Shown here piece by piece: positions 17,723 through 27,390 of a DNA stretch of 64,000 nt. A program made the translations under genes and the position numbers. Origin of the DNA: Reichenbachiella agarivorans (GTDB lineage: Bacteria; Bacteroidota; Bacteroidia; Cytophagales; Cyclobacteriaceae); contig NZ_CP106679.1 in the NCBI RefSeq assembly GCF_025502585.1, positions 477,001 through 541,000 of the forward strand, written 5' to 3'. How positions within the stretch are numbered: position 1 is the first letter of the stretch; each line of letters opens with the position of its first letter. The notes under the pieces were generated by a model. It was not told the DNA's origin. It searched no databases and was given only the letters and a program-made list of their open reading frames with translations.

Positions 17723-19642
17723 TTAGGTTGTAATTAGTTTCGTTGGCAAGGTCAAACTTATCCTAAAGCCTCCTATGTCACCCGATGCATTGATAATGTT
17801 TTGTGATTTCAATCCGATTTCATCTTTCATGGCTACTTGCATCACTGCCAATCGTTCGCGGGTGATTTGAGTCGCCAATGAGTTGTGACTTTCTTTATTT
17901 TGAACATCGCTGATCCCAATTCCCGTATCACTGATCTCCAAGCCTACCAATTGCTTTGAAATATAACCAAAACGTACTGTGACTTCATTGATCTCCTCAC
18001 CTTTGCGAAATAGACCATGTTCCAAGGAGTTTTCGATAAATGGCTGTGCAAACATGGGAGGTACACCTACATAGTCCTCATCAAGTCTCTCATCAATTTC
18101 GATGTGGTAATTGAATTTGTCCTGAAAACGCATTTTCTGCAGCTCCATATAATTGGTCAGCATATCTACCTCTTCGGTCAAGGTGATAAATTCCCTTCGG
18201 CTGTTTTCCAAAATCTGACGCATCAGCGTACTAAAAGTACCCATAAAATACCCCGCTTGTTCCGCATCATTTTCAAGCAGGTATTGCTGAATAGCTGTCA
18301 TAGAATTGAAGATAAAATGAGGGTTGAGCTGTGACCGAAGAAAACGCTGCTCAACTGCACCTGCCTCCTGCCTTAGTTTAAAACTCCTGCGCTGAGTCAA
18401 CGTCACACCTACCGCTATCAACAACAAGAGTCCAATCACCACCGCACCAAACTGTGTGTTGCGCTGGCTGATAGTCAGTGATTGTAATTCTGCCTGTTGG
18501 TTGAGGTTGAGTATTTCCTGATCCTTTTTTTCTGTTTCATATTGAATCTGCATGTCGGCAATTTGCTTGTCATTCTTGGCGTTTCGAACCGAATCAGTAA
18601 AGTTCATTAGCTTTTTTAAATTCATAGCCATGCTTTTGTAATCACCACGTACACTATCCATTTTGTACTTCTCTCTATAGCAAAGTTCCAAGCTACTTTC
18701 AGCCAAAAACCTTTTTGCCCAATATTCTGCAGAATCCAAATAGACTGTTGCCAGATCGTAGCGCCCCATACGACTATAGTTGATCCCGACATTGCTGTAG
18801 CAGGACACAAACTCTGACTTATCCAAGCCTTCCTGATTTACATAGTCCAGTGCCGCTTTGTTAAGTGCAACTGCCTCGGCATAGTCACCCTTGGCGTAGT
18901 AAATAGATGCTAAATTGGTACTCATCAGTAATTTCTTCCCCATCTGATTCCTTTCATCATGGTACTGCATCAATTTTCGAAATATAGCCGCTGCAGAATC
19001 CAGGTTATGGGCGTAGTAGTAAAACCCTGCCAGATTATTCAAATGATTGACTTGGGCCTGTGAAGTAATAGAGTCTTCATAGGTATCCACCAACTCTTGC
19101 TGAAGTTTAATCGCCTTTTCTAAATTGCCTGTCCTCATATAGGCGAGTGCCAGAGTGCGCAAATTGAGTCGGAGGAGTCCTTCTTCGGGCTTTAGTTTTT
19201 GGGCTTTAAGGCAATAGAAAATAGCACTATCATACTGACCCATTAAGTGTACTGTACCTAACTGAGAATAAATCCAGCCTAATTCTACAGTGTCTTTATC
19301 TTGTACCGCTATATTTCGGGCTTTATAAAGCATAAATCTAGATTCCTCCATCTTTCCTACTTTTGATTGGGCGTAGGCCAATTTGCGGTAAGCAAATGCT
19401 TGTTTTTGGCCAATGCGCTCCGAGAGTACTACAGCCTTGTGGGCATAGTACTCAGCACTATCACTCCGTATCAACTCGACATAGAGATCTGAAATATCTA
19501 TGAACTGAGTTAAACATGAATCTTCTGGCAGGTTCTTTACTATTACAAGGAGACTATCTAATTTGAGGCGGTCCTCACTAGCCTGTATGCCACTAAAAAT
19601 AGTCATGACCACAATCAAAATGGCAGGGATTTTATACTTCAT
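17723..19642 (-). CDS. TPR-containing sensor histidine kinase (LytS/His_kinase type)
   Basis: A 639-residue sensor kinase. A signal peptide (MKYKIPAILIVVMTIFSGIQA) leads to a periplasmic array of TPR repeats (about 40-360; for example YYAKGDYAEAVALNKAALDYV), one membrane helix (about 398-416; FGAVVIGLLLLIAVGVTL) and a His_kinase (PF06580) domain with LNPHFIFNSMTAIQQYL, in which His442 is the expected phosphorylation site. An HATPase-like region follows (MFAQPFIENSLEHG; ISDTGIGISD). It pairs with the LytTR regulator encoded 4 bases downstream. Such TPR-LytS pairs are common in Bacteroidota; the signal sensed is unknown. Confidence 0.92.
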   Translation of the reverse strand: MKYKIPAILIVVMTIFSGIQASEDRLKLDSLLVIVKNLPEDSCLTQFIDISDLYVELIRSDSAEYYAHKAVVLSERIGQKQAFAYRKLAYAQSKVGKMEESRFMLYKARNIAVQDKDTVELGWIYSQLGTVHLMGQYDSAIFYCLKAQKLKPEEGLLRLNLRTLALAYMRTGNLEKAIKLQQELVDTYEDSITSQAQVNHLNNLAGFYYYAHNLDSAAAIFRKLMQYHDERNQMGKKLLMSTNLASIYYAKGDYAEAVALNKAALDYVNQEGLDKSEFVSCYSNVGINYSRMGRYDLATVYLDSAEYWAKRFLAESSLELCYREKYKMDSVRGDYKSMAMNLKKLMNFTDSVRNAKNDKQIADMQIQYETEKKDQEILNLNQQAELQSLTISQRNTQFGAVVIGLLLLIAVGVTLTQRRSFKLRQEAGAVEQRFLRSQLNPHFIFNSMTAIQQYLLENDAEQAGYFMGTFSTLMRQILENSRREFITLTEEVDMLTNYMELQKMRFQDKFNYHIEIDERLDEDYVGVPPMFAQPFIENSLEHGLFRKGEEINEVTVRFGYISKQLVGLEISDTGIGISDVQNKESHNSLATQITRERLAVMQVAMKDEIGLKSQNIINASGDIGGFRISLTLPTKLITT

Positions 19643-19826
19643 TAGGCTCTAAAGCTGGTTTATCACAAGTTTCTTTCAGAAAATATGACTTGAAGATAAA
19701 CAGATTCGCATGTATTTTGCATCTGTTCAAGATGGAAATTGCGAATACTTTCTTAGAGTTATAAATTCAAACCATTGATAAAATTTAAGCCTGATAAGAT
19801 TATATTTTTATAATACTGATAACTGT

Positions 19827-20019
19827 TAACCTGAATTCGATTTCTAAAAGTGCTTTCTACGTCTTTGAGCTTAGTTGTAAGGAGATATTAATACACAAAG
19901 CTGTCATTTCGACCTAGGAGAAATATAAACGACTATAACTTAGATCTCTCCTACGTCGAAATAACAAAAACCCACCTTTATTGAACCTATTCTATAGTTT
20001 TATAATCGAACTGAGGTTA
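19827..20019. repeat. MITE-like element, copy 2 (193 bp)
   Basis: Bounded by TAACCTGAATTCGATT (19827-19842) and AATCGAACTGAGGTTA (20004-20019), inverted at 14 of 16 positions. The left end is identical to that of copy 1 at 3166. The interior differs from copy 1 and holds a separate palindrome (19903-19964). It sits in a gene-free 491-base stretch between the histidine kinase and the end of the glucan operon. The rest of that stretch shows only an 8-bp-stem hairpin at 20093-20128 (AATGCTAT/ATAGCATT), a weak candidate terminator for the operon. Confidence 0.7.
19903..19964. repeat. Nested palindromic repeat (REP-like)
   Basis: GTCATTTCGACCTAGGAGA (from 19903) is mirrored by TCTCCTACGTCGAAATAAC (to 19964) around a loop of about 20 bases. 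The GTCATTTCGAC...GTCGAAATGAC pattern resembles a palindrome I recall as frequent between genes of marine Bacteroidota; that resemblance was not checked. It lies inside the MITE-like copy 2. Confidence 0.6.
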
Positions 20020-20133
20020 ATACTCTATTTTTTATCCAAAAAATGCTGTCCAAATATCATCTGCCGCTCGCAAATGATAAATTAGTTTTCCCAATGCTAT
20101 TGCAGTGCACAACGCTTTTCATAGCATTCCAAA

Positions 20134-21816
20134 TCAGTGCACCGCCACCTTCCTCGTGACTACCGAGCTACCATCTGCTACACGTATGAGGTAAATCCCC
20201 GCTTTGGACAGTTGGATGTTGATCTGACTATCTGCCACATGTGCCTGTTGCACAGTCTGCCCGTTGAGGTTGTAGACTTGATAACTATAGGATCCCGATT
20301 GAGGCATTTGTGCAATGACCTGTTGATTGCCTAGTGTATGGATTGACATTTGATCCAGTTCAGCAAAAGCGGAATGGGCTTGAAGTACCGCACCTGCATA
20401 AATTTCTCTGGAGGTTGATAATACCGCTTCGTCTGCTTGATTGAGCAATTCTAGTTTCGCCATATAATAACCTGCTGAGATGTCCTCCGACAGGACATAA
20501 TTAGCAGCTTGTCCCAAAGCCTCGAAAGCAATTTCTTTCTCCACCTTGAATCCCAAAGGATCGTCAAGAGACAAAACTAAAGTATATGCCGCATCGGATT
20601 GAAAGGTGTTCAACTCATAACCTAGGCTTTGCGTCTCTTCATCCCACAGCATATGAATCGCTGCCTGATTGTCCATCGCGTCTATCCCCGTCATACCGAC
20701 TGTCGCACAATAGCTTTCCTTCCAGCTTTTCTCTTTATTGGCAGTCAGAGTAGCATCCGTAAAAAAGGATTCAGAAGCCCCCGCCCAAATCTCTATGTAG
20801 TTGTCTGCTCCGCCGTTGCTGAAATCAAACATATCGTTACCTACATTGCTTCGTCCCCAAGTCCACAGTTTCACACCAGGTGTCTCTTGGTTGTCAGAGA
20901 TGCGCATGATTCCCTCCTCATTTTCATGATTGATGACGCCCCAATAGTTGGTCTTGAAATCTGCCGCATAGGCAATCCCCATGTCCACCCAATCATCGAG
21001 GTAAGCAATATCACTCATGGCATAGTAACTGTTATAGTTGCCGATCCATGCACCAGGGCTCCATGCTGCAAAATACTCTTCAGATGGAATGATCATTTCG
21101 GAATTGAGTGGGGAGGCTGTCTTGCCCACCTCAGAACCTGGCGTGAGTGTTGTACAAGTCCAATACTCGTAGTTCACGCTTTTTGCTTCGTTATTGATGA
21201 GTTTGACATCAAAGTCCCACACCGCACTATGGTTGTAGACGCTCACTTCTACGATACAGGTGATGTGGGTCGTACCGTTGTTGAATCCACCCGGGGCTCC
21301 TGAGTAACTCGATTCATCTGTATATTGCATCTGGATGGTGACAGTATCAGCGGTATTTTTCAATACCTCATAGTCCCAAGCCACTAGCCAAGTCTTGCCA
21401 TGCTCGGGCTCAGGAAAGGTCGGGAAAATCCCTCCCCAAACCATCAACCAATCATAGTAGAAATTACCCGCATTCATTCCATAGGGAGAGCCACACTCGC
21501 TCTGATAGAGATATTCGTGCTGCGTGGGTTTATAATAGTGAGACAGGATTCTAGCACCATACTCTGGCACGATGACCAATCTAATGAGGTCATTTTCTAT
21601 GACTTTAGCTCCTGCGAACGAGACCTGATCTATGTCAGTATCCCCAGTACTCCAAGAGTCCATGCTGTAGTCCGGATTCAACCCATAGCGATGATGCTGC
21701 CACGTCACTGTTGTGTCACGTAAAATCACTTGCCCCTGTGATGAAGTGTAGCTAACCACAAGAATCAAGTATGAAAATAGAAATTGAAATGATTGTATTT
21801 TATTTAAATAGTTCAT
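20134..21816 (-). CDS. T9SS-secreted DUF5107-type protein, last gene of the glucan operon
   Basis: A 560-residue secreted protein; ATG 21816 gives the signal peptide MNYLNKIQSFQFLFSYLILV..., and the longer frame adds 21 residues upstream. Residues about 30-380 have the galactose-mutarotase-like look of DUF5107: NDLIRLVIVPEYGARILSHY, then NYWGVINHENEEGIMRISDN and GVKLWTWGRSN. The last 75 residues are a T9SS sorting domain (SYSYQVYNLNGQTVQQ, AGIYLIRVADGSS), so it should reach the cell surface. It follows susD by 63 bases on the same strand. DUF5107 has no activity known to me; the fold and location suggest binding or modifying a glucan, possibly as an unclassified hydrolase, lyase or epimerase. 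Confidence 0.75.
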   Translation of the reverse strand: MNYLNKIQSFQFLFSYLILVVSYTSSQGQVILRDTTVTWQHHRYGLNPDYSMDSWSTGDTDIDQVSFAGAKVIENDLIRLVIVPEYGARILSHYYKPTQHEYLYQSECGSPYGMNAGNFYYDWLMVWGGIFPTFPEPEHGKTWLVAWDYEVLKNTADTVTIQMQYTDESSYSGAPGGFNNGTTHITCIVEVSVYNHSAVWDFDVKLINNEAKSVNYEYWTCTTLTPGSEVGKTASPLNSEMIIPSEEYFAAWSPGAWIGNYNSYYAMSDIAYLDDWVDMGIAYAADFKTNYWGVINHENEEGIMRISDNQETPGVKLWTWGRSNVGNDMFDFSNGGADNYIEIWAGASESFFTDATLTANKEKSWKESYCATVGMTGIDAMDNQAAIHMLWDEETQSLGYELNTFQSDAAYTLVLSLDDPLGFKVEKEIAFEALGQAANYVLSEDISAGYYMAKLELLNQADEAVLSTSREIYAGAVLQAHSAFAELDQMSIHTLGNQQVIAQMPQSGSYSYQVYNLNGQTVQQAHVADSQINIQLSKAGIYLIRVADGSSVVTRKVAVH

Positions 21817-21879
21817 AATAAGATGGGATAAAAAAAGGAGGCAGTGCCTCCTTCTAAGTATGAATAAAACGAATTGCAA

Positions 21880-23430
21880 TCAATACCCGTCATTTTGTGT
21901 AAAATTGCCATTAGACAAATCAAGTGCCTCTTGTGGAATAGGCAAGAAGCCTCTGGTCGCAGGATTAAATGTTACATCAAAGTTGACCTGTTCTCCTTCG
22001 TACAGTGGTCCACGTTCTCCTACTTGAGTCAATTCGGATTCTGCGTATGCCAAACCTTTTCGGAGTAGATCGAAATATCTCAACCCTTCTAAAGCCAACT
22101 CCAATGAACGCTCATTGTAGATATTTTCGGCAGTCGCAGGAATCGATGAAACACCCGCTCTTGTTCTCACTCTATCCAAATAAGTCTGTGCATTGGGACT
22201 CCCCAACTCAGCAGCCATCAACAGCACATCTGCAAAACGAATCACTCTAAAGTTCGCCTTACGGTTTAGCTCCAAAGAACCGTCCGTTCCCCAGTGTTCC
22301 TTGTCTGATGAGTACTTCTGAGAGAAATAGGTCGTGTGCTGAAATCCGTGATCAACTGTCGTATTGATTTCTGATTCGTGCAGAATCGTGGCTTCCAAGC
22401 GGACGTCTGCTGGATCAAAAGCCTCGACAACCTTATAAGAAACAGGTGCATAAGACCAGCCCCTGTTCCAGTCTCCACTACCTCCAGCTCTAGGTCCCTG
22501 TAGCTGAGCTGCAAGGTTGCCTTCTCCTCCTGGGATGTATCCCCAGTCTCCCCATCCTGGTGAGTCTCCATACCCTATCTCGAATACAGACTCTATGCTA
22601 TACTCAGACTCTAGCCTAAACAACATGGCATAATCATCTAGCAAGTCATGCCCACTGTTGGCGATGACGTCTTCGAGCTCTGCCAAGACTGTGACCTTGT
22701 CCAAGGTCACATCACCTGCAACCAAGTCTTTGCCATAGACTCCATTGTAAAACAAGAATACTCTTGCCAACAAAGATTTAGCAGCCCATTTGCTCAACCG
22801 TCCCGTTTCGTCAGCAGCAATTACCTCTGGCAAATCCTGACTAGCCTCGTACAAATCAAGAGCGACCTGATTGTACACCACCTCTGGATCGGCTTGGGGC
22901 ATATTGTAGTCGATACCTTTGACCGTTTCGGTCATAAATGGAATGTTCTCAAAAAACCTCAATAATTCGAAGTAAGAATAGGCACGACAAAACTTGGCCT
23001 CTGCTGAGGTTCTTGCTTTGAATTCGTCACTGGCATCTACCCCATCAATATTCTCCAAAAAGAGATTGGCTCTGAACACTGCTACATAATTCTTTTTCCA
23101 CAAAGTCGCCGTCTGGGGATTTTCTGCAGGTGTATTAAAAGTATTGAGCTGCTGATAGTTGAATCCATCATTGGCATCACTCCCTCCGGCGAAAGCATGA
23201 TCTGACAAGACGTCCGATACAGTAAGTACAGGTGCCCATGTCGTCTCGTAAGCCTGTGCCTGTATGCCATCATAACAAGCCATCAGTGCTTGCATGGCAT
23301 CTGTCTCGGTTTGATAAAAATTCTTTGAATCTGGATTGACTAAATCTGGTCTATCCAAAAACTCATCGGAACAGCTCAATAGCATGAATGAAGCCAACAG
23401 CGATAAAATATATTTATGATATGTTTTCAT
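21880..23430 (-). CDS. susD: SusD/RagB-type glycan-binding lipoprotein
   Basis: A 516-residue outer-membrane lipoprotein (MKTYHKYILSLLASFMLLSC, lipidated Cys20). It has the SusD layout: an N-terminal segment starting SDEFLDRPDLVNPDSKNFYQTETDAMQALMACYDGIQ, TPR-like helices with AKFCRAYSYFELLRFF, and the C-terminal NERSLELALEGLRYFDLLRKG and FNPATRGFLPIPQEALDLS. It acts as the surface lid of the SusC channel and binds oligosaccharide. It starts 19 bases after the SusC gene, as usual for these pairs. A beta-1,3-glucan ligand is inferred from the GH16/GH3 neighbours. Confidence 0.95.
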   Translation of the reverse strand: MKTYHKYILSLLASFMLLSCSDEFLDRPDLVNPDSKNFYQTETDAMQALMACYDGIQAQAYETTWAPVLTVSDVLSDHAFAGGSDANDGFNYQQLNTFNTPAENPQTATLWKKNYVAVFRANLFLENIDGVDASDEFKARTSAEAKFCRAYSYFELLRFFENIPFMTETVKGIDYNMPQADPEVVYNQVALDLYEASQDLPEVIAADETGRLSKWAAKSLLARVFLFYNGVYGKDLVAGDVTLDKVTVLAELEDVIANSGHDLLDDYAMLFRLESEYSIESVFEIGYGDSPGWGDWGYIPGGEGNLAAQLQGPRAGGSGDWNRGWSYAPVSYKVVEAFDPADVRLEATILHESEINTTVDHGFQHTTYFSQKYSSDKEHWGTDGSLELNRKANFRVIRFADVLLMAAELGSPNAQTYLDRVRTRAGVSSIPATAENIYNERSLELALEGLRYFDLLRKGLAYAESELTQVGERGPLYEGEQVNFDVTFNPATRGFLPIPQEALDLSNGNFTQNDGY

Positions 23431-23449
23431 AATTCAAATTCTTTTAGCC

Positions 23450-26400
23450 TTAAAATGTAATGGATGTACCCACTCGGAAGGTTCTTGCCTGCGGATAAAT
23501 ACCTCTATCAATCGCAATGTCAAATGGACTAATTGCACCGATTTCAGGATCTGCGCCACTGTAATTAGTAAAAGTGAGCACGTTCTCTGCTGAGACATAA
23601 AATCTCCACGTGTTAGCACCAATTCTGTCCAAAATACTGCTTGGTAAAGTGTACCCTACTTGAACATTCTTTAATCTCAAATAAGAGCCATCCTCGATGT
23701 ACAAATCAGAAACTCTACTATTGTTGTTGGTATCCGTCCAAGTGAATCGTGGCGTGCTAGTGCTTGGGTTCTCAGGGGTCCATCTATCCAACATAGCTGT
23801 AGGCATGTTGGTGTAGCGCAAATCACGTCGTTGCTGGCCAGCAAAAATATCATTACCCAATGTTCCCGTGAACAAGAACGAAAAATCAACTCCTTTGTAA
23901 TCCAAAGATCCATTGAATCCAAAGGTCCAGTCTGGAGTCGGGTTGCCAATGTTGGTTCTGTCTTGGTCATCGATGACACCATCACTGTTCAAATCCACAA
24001 ATCGAACATCACCCGGAACAGCTTTTGGCTGCAAAGGCTTTCCCTCTGGCCCGATGTGCTGAAATACCTCAGTATTACTCTGGAAGATACCATCTGTCTT
24101 GTAACCATAGAAGTATGAAATAGGCTCACCTTCAGTAGTTCTAGTCACTGGTCCCGCTACTGCCCAAGGAGCTCCAGGGATGCTAGCATTGCCTGTATTG
24201 TCTATCTTGAGCATCTTATTTTTATTGTAGGTAGCATTGGCACCGATAGAGTAGTTCAACTCACCTGCTGCATTTCTAAAATTCAAGGACATCTCTATCC
24301 CTTTGTTCTCTACTGAGCCTACGTTTTGAGTGGGGGGAGCAATGCCCGCATGCGGCTGAATAGGAGGGTCAAAAAGCAGCATAGTGGTTGTCTTATTATA
24401 AACATCTGCCGTACCTGTTAGACGATTTTCGAAGAGTCCAAAATCAACTGCCAAATCCAACTGTTTAGATTCTTCCCACTGAATATCCTCATTAGCAGCA
24501 TAAGCTGGAGACGCACCTACGGCATAACCACTGGCCAACGTATATCCTCGGTTATAACTTATTGGAGAAGCGTAACGGAATCTACCTATAGCCTCATTGC
24601 CATTGACACCCAAAGAGGCACGGAATTTCAATAAATTAATTGGCCGTATGCCCTCCATAAATGCCTCATCACTCAACACCCAAGCCACACCCACAGAGGG
24701 GAAAAAACCATATTTTTTATTGTCACCAAATTTGCTCGACCCATCTCTTCTCACAATCAAAGTAAACGAATACTTGTCTTTGAAATCATAGGTAATTCTA
24801 CCAAAATAAGAAGATATAGCATCTTCGGTAGCGCCCCCCCAAGCGTTGGCCACTGTGTCCTGTGCTTGATCGATGTACACATGATCATAGTCTAGTAATG
24901 GAGCTTTGTCTTTAGATCCCCCTACATTTTCCCAGTTTTTCTCTTGCGCCGAAGTACCTAAAAGAACAGAAAAATTGTGACCACCGAATTTCTTGGAATA
25001 AGTAATGGTGTTGTCAAATTGCCAAGTAAACCACCTCTGCGCTTCCTTGGTTACACTAGTCCTTAACAAGTTACCTTGTGACCCATTGAGATAAAAAAGT
25101 GGTGTAAAGTTACTATTGATACCATAGGCCAAATCAATAGAATAGGCCGTTCTGATCTTCAATCCCTTGATCGGTTGAAACTCTGCAAAGACTCCACCTA
25201 CGAGTTTATCCTCGTTCCACTCACCATGCTGATTGTCTATCAGTGCTAGCGGATTTACTATTTCTGACCCTACGTTGGTAGATATTCCATACGGAAAACC
25301 ATTGTCAGCGTAGAGTACAGGTTCGCTAGAATATGGACTCTGAGACAAAATATCTGCATCTTGCTCTGTGACAGGTGTCAATGGATCAATGTTCAAAGCA
25401 GAGCTATATGCACCTCCAAACGATGTGTTACTAGAAATGCCTCTTGTTATTTTATGGGTATAAGCCACATTGTTTCCAAAATCCAACCATGACGTCACAT
25501 GCTGACGAGAATTGAATCTGGCTGTATATCTGTCAAATTGAGACTTCTCTCCTCCAATGATTCCTTGCTGAGAAAATGCTGAAATCGAAGTAGTAAAGGA
25601 AGATTTTTCTGACCCTCCCGATATTTGTATTTCATGATTACTTATTGGGGCATTTTTGGTAAACATTTCATCTTGCCAATCAGTATCATGGGCTGGGATT
25701 TGAGCCAAGTCAAAAGGCTCATCCAATCCCCCATTTCTAGCACCTTCGTTTTGCATCATTCGGTATTGCTCCGCATTGAGCATGTCGATTTTCTTTGCAG
25801 CATTTTGGATACCGTAGTAGCCAGAGTAAGTGACATTGATTCGTCCTTGTACCCCTGATTTGGTGGTAATCAATACCACACCATTGGCTGCTCGTGCGCC
25901 ATAGATCGCTGCGGACGCGGCATCTTTCAAGACATCGATGCTCTCGATATCTCCTGGGTTGAGGTAGTCAATCCCACCTACGACCATTCCATCTACGACA
26001 TAAATCGGGTTGGCATCACCTGTGGTACCTGCCCCTCTGATCCTCACAGTAGGTGCTTCTCCTGGCTGACCAGAGAGATTGGTTACCTGTACCCCTGCGG
26101 TTCTACCTTGTAGCGCTTGCTCGACACGTAGAATTGGCGTAGAGGTTATCTGTTTGGCAGACACACTGGCTATCGCACCTGTCACTACTTTTTTACTTTG
26201 CGTACCATAGCCAATCACTACCACCTCTGTGAGCTCTGTCATAGATATTTTGAGGTCTGCATTGATAACAGATCGACCACCAATTGGGATCTCCATCGGC
26301 TCATATCCTACGAAGGAAATGACAATTGTCTCTGCTGCGTCTGAAACGCTCAACGTATAGTTCCCGTCCAAATCCGTAACAGTACCATTAGTTGAACCCT

Positions 26401-26545
26401 TGACAATGACCGTAGCGCCAGGAATGGTCTCACCATTGGATTCATCTTTCACCACACCAGTGATAGTCGAGCTCTGTCCGAAAACCTGAGATGCCATCAA
26501 AGTCATCAGCATCACTGGTAAATATTTTAGTATTAGTCTTTTCAT
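23450..26545 (-). CDS. susC: SusC/RagA-type TonB-linked outer membrane transporter
   Basis: A 1031-residue TonB-dependent receptor for oligosaccharide import. It shows a signal peptide, a CarboxypepD_reg-like domain (about 25-110; ITGVVKDESNGETIPGATVIVKG), a plug (about 115-235; VVVIGYGTQSKKVVTGAIASV and IDVLKDAASAAIYGARAANGVVLITTKSG) and a long beta-barrel ending in the aromatic YPQARTFRVGTSITF. The length and signatures are typical of SusC. It is encoded in the middle of the operon, after the PKD lipoprotein and both GH16 genes, rather than first as in many utilisation loci. Confidence 0.96.
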   Translation of the reverse strand: MKRLILKYLPVMLMTLMASQVFGQSSTITGVVKDESNGETIPGATVIVKGSTNGTVTDLDGNYTLSVSDAAETIVISFVGYEPMEIPIGGRSVINADLKISMTELTEVVVIGYGTQSKKVVTGAIASVSAKQITSTPILRVEQALQGRTAGVQVTNLSGQPGEAPTVRIRGAGTTGDANPIYVVDGMVVGGIDYLNPGDIESIDVLKDAASAAIYGARAANGVVLITTKSGVQGRINVTYSGYYGIQNAAKKIDMLNAEQYRMMQNEGARNGGLDEPFDLAQIPAHDTDWQDEMFTKNAPISNHEIQISGGSEKSSFTTSISAFSQQGIIGGEKSQFDRYTARFNSRQHVTSWLDFGNNVAYTHKITRGISSNTSFGGAYSSALNIDPLTPVTEQDADILSQSPYSSEPVLYADNGFPYGISTNVGSEIVNPLALIDNQHGEWNEDKLVGGVFAEFQPIKGLKIRTAYSIDLAYGINSNFTPLFYLNGSQGNLLRTSVTKEAQRWFTWQFDNTITYSKKFGGHNFSVLLGTSAQEKNWENVGGSKDKAPLLDYDHVYIDQAQDTVANAWGGATEDAISSYFGRITYDFKDKYSFTLIVRRDGSSKFGDNKKYGFFPSVGVAWVLSDEAFMEGIRPINLLKFRASLGVNGNEAIGRFRYASPISYNRGYTLASGYAVGASPAYAANEDIQWEESKQLDLAVDFGLFENRLTGTADVYNKTTTMLLFDPPIQPHAGIAPPTQNVGSVENKGIEMSLNFRNAAGELNYSIGANATYNKNKMLKIDNTGNASIPGAPWAVAGPVTRTTEGEPISYFYGYKTDGIFQSNTEVFQHIGPEGKPLQPKAVPGDVRFVDLNSDGVIDDQDRTNIGNPTPDWTFGFNGSLDYKGVDFSFLFTGTLGNDIFAGQQRRDLRYTNMPTAMLDRWTPENPSTSTPRFTWTDTNNNSRVSDLYIEDGSYLRLKNVQVGYTLPSSILDRIGANTWRFYVSAENVLTFTNYSGADPEIGAISPFDIAIDRGIYPQARTFRVGTSITF

Positions 26546-26577
26546 AATTTGATTTTATAATTGTTAGCAATCAATTA

Positions 26578-27390
26578 TCATTGATATACCCGTACATAAT
26601 CCACTTCCATTTTGACTGGCAGGGCTGACGGATCTATCCCTTTCAAACCACCCCAGTTGCCCCCAAAGGCTATGTTCATGATCAAGCGAAAATTTTGGTC
26701 ATACGGCCATTGTGCCGATGACTTCTTTTCGTTTTGATAAACAAAAAATAGCTCCTCATCTACATAAACTCTGTATTCGTCTTCGTCCCATTCCAAGATG
26801 TAATTATGAAAAGCTGTATCACAATCTGGAACTGCAATTGCGGTGTGCTTTTGCGTACCTTGAGCCCCATTGTACATACCGGTATGCGTGGCTGACACCA
26901 CACTATCTGGATCGTAACCTACGTTTTCCATGATGTCAATCTCTCCACTGTGTGGCCATCCTCCGTACTTCCATTCGGTCGGAAGCATCCACAATGCTGA
27001 CCAAGTCCCCAACGCAGAAGGTAGTTTGGCACGAAACTCAAAGCGACCATATTTCCAGCCCATGTTGCCTGTAGATAACAGTCTCGCTGAAGTGAAGAGG
27101 CTATCAATAGTTTCATCTTGTAGCAGCACAATGGTCAGCTTTCCATCTTGTACATAGGAATTTTTCAAATCACTGGTATAATGCTGCAATTCATTGTTGC
27201 CCCACCCACAGGAATTGGGGCATCCGTTTCCTAAATCATAGGTCCATTTGGTAGTGTCGGGAGCTCCCGTATAGTCAAACTCATCTGACCATACCAGAGA
27301 GTTATACTTTTTCTCCTTGCCATCTGTAGCTGACATACAAGACCCTAATAGCCCCAAGCCCAGCATCCAATAACTTGCTAATCTTCTCAT
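26578..27390 (-). CDS. GH16 endo-beta-glucanase (laminarinase-like), lipoprotein
   Basis: A 270-residue GH16 enzyme with a lipobox (GLGLLGSC), so probably membrane anchored. The fold is complete, from YNSLVWSDEFDYTGAPDTTKW to VKMEVDYVRVYQ. The catalytic motif GEIDIMENVG gives nucleophile Glu150, Asp152 and acid/base Glu155. WGNNELQHYT and FGGNWGG are typical of bacterial laminarinases (GH16_3-like), which cut beta-1,3 or mixed-linkage glucan. Its ATG overlaps the stop of the upstream GH16 gene (ATGA), suggesting translational coupling. The exact linkage specificity needs assay. Confidence 0.93.
   Translation of the reverse strand: MRRLASYWMLGLGLLGSCMSATDGKEKKYNSLVWSDEFDYTGAPDTTKWTYDLGNGCPNSCGWGNNELQHYTSDLKNSYVQDGKLTIVLLQDETIDSLFTSARLLSTGNMGWKYGRFEFRAKLPSALGTWSALWMLPTEWKYGGWPHSGEIDIMENVGYDPDSVVSATHTGMYNGAQGTQKHTAIAVPDCDTAFHNYILEWDEDEYRVYVDEELFFVYQNEKKSSAQWPYDQNFRLIMNIAFGGNWGGLKGIDPSALPVKMEVDYVRVYQ

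Noticed and set aside
20629-21303. Long open frame (224 codons) on the strand opposite the DUF5107-type gene
   Set aside because: No signal peptide, domain or composition typical of a gene; it is the antisense shadow of a well-supported coding region.
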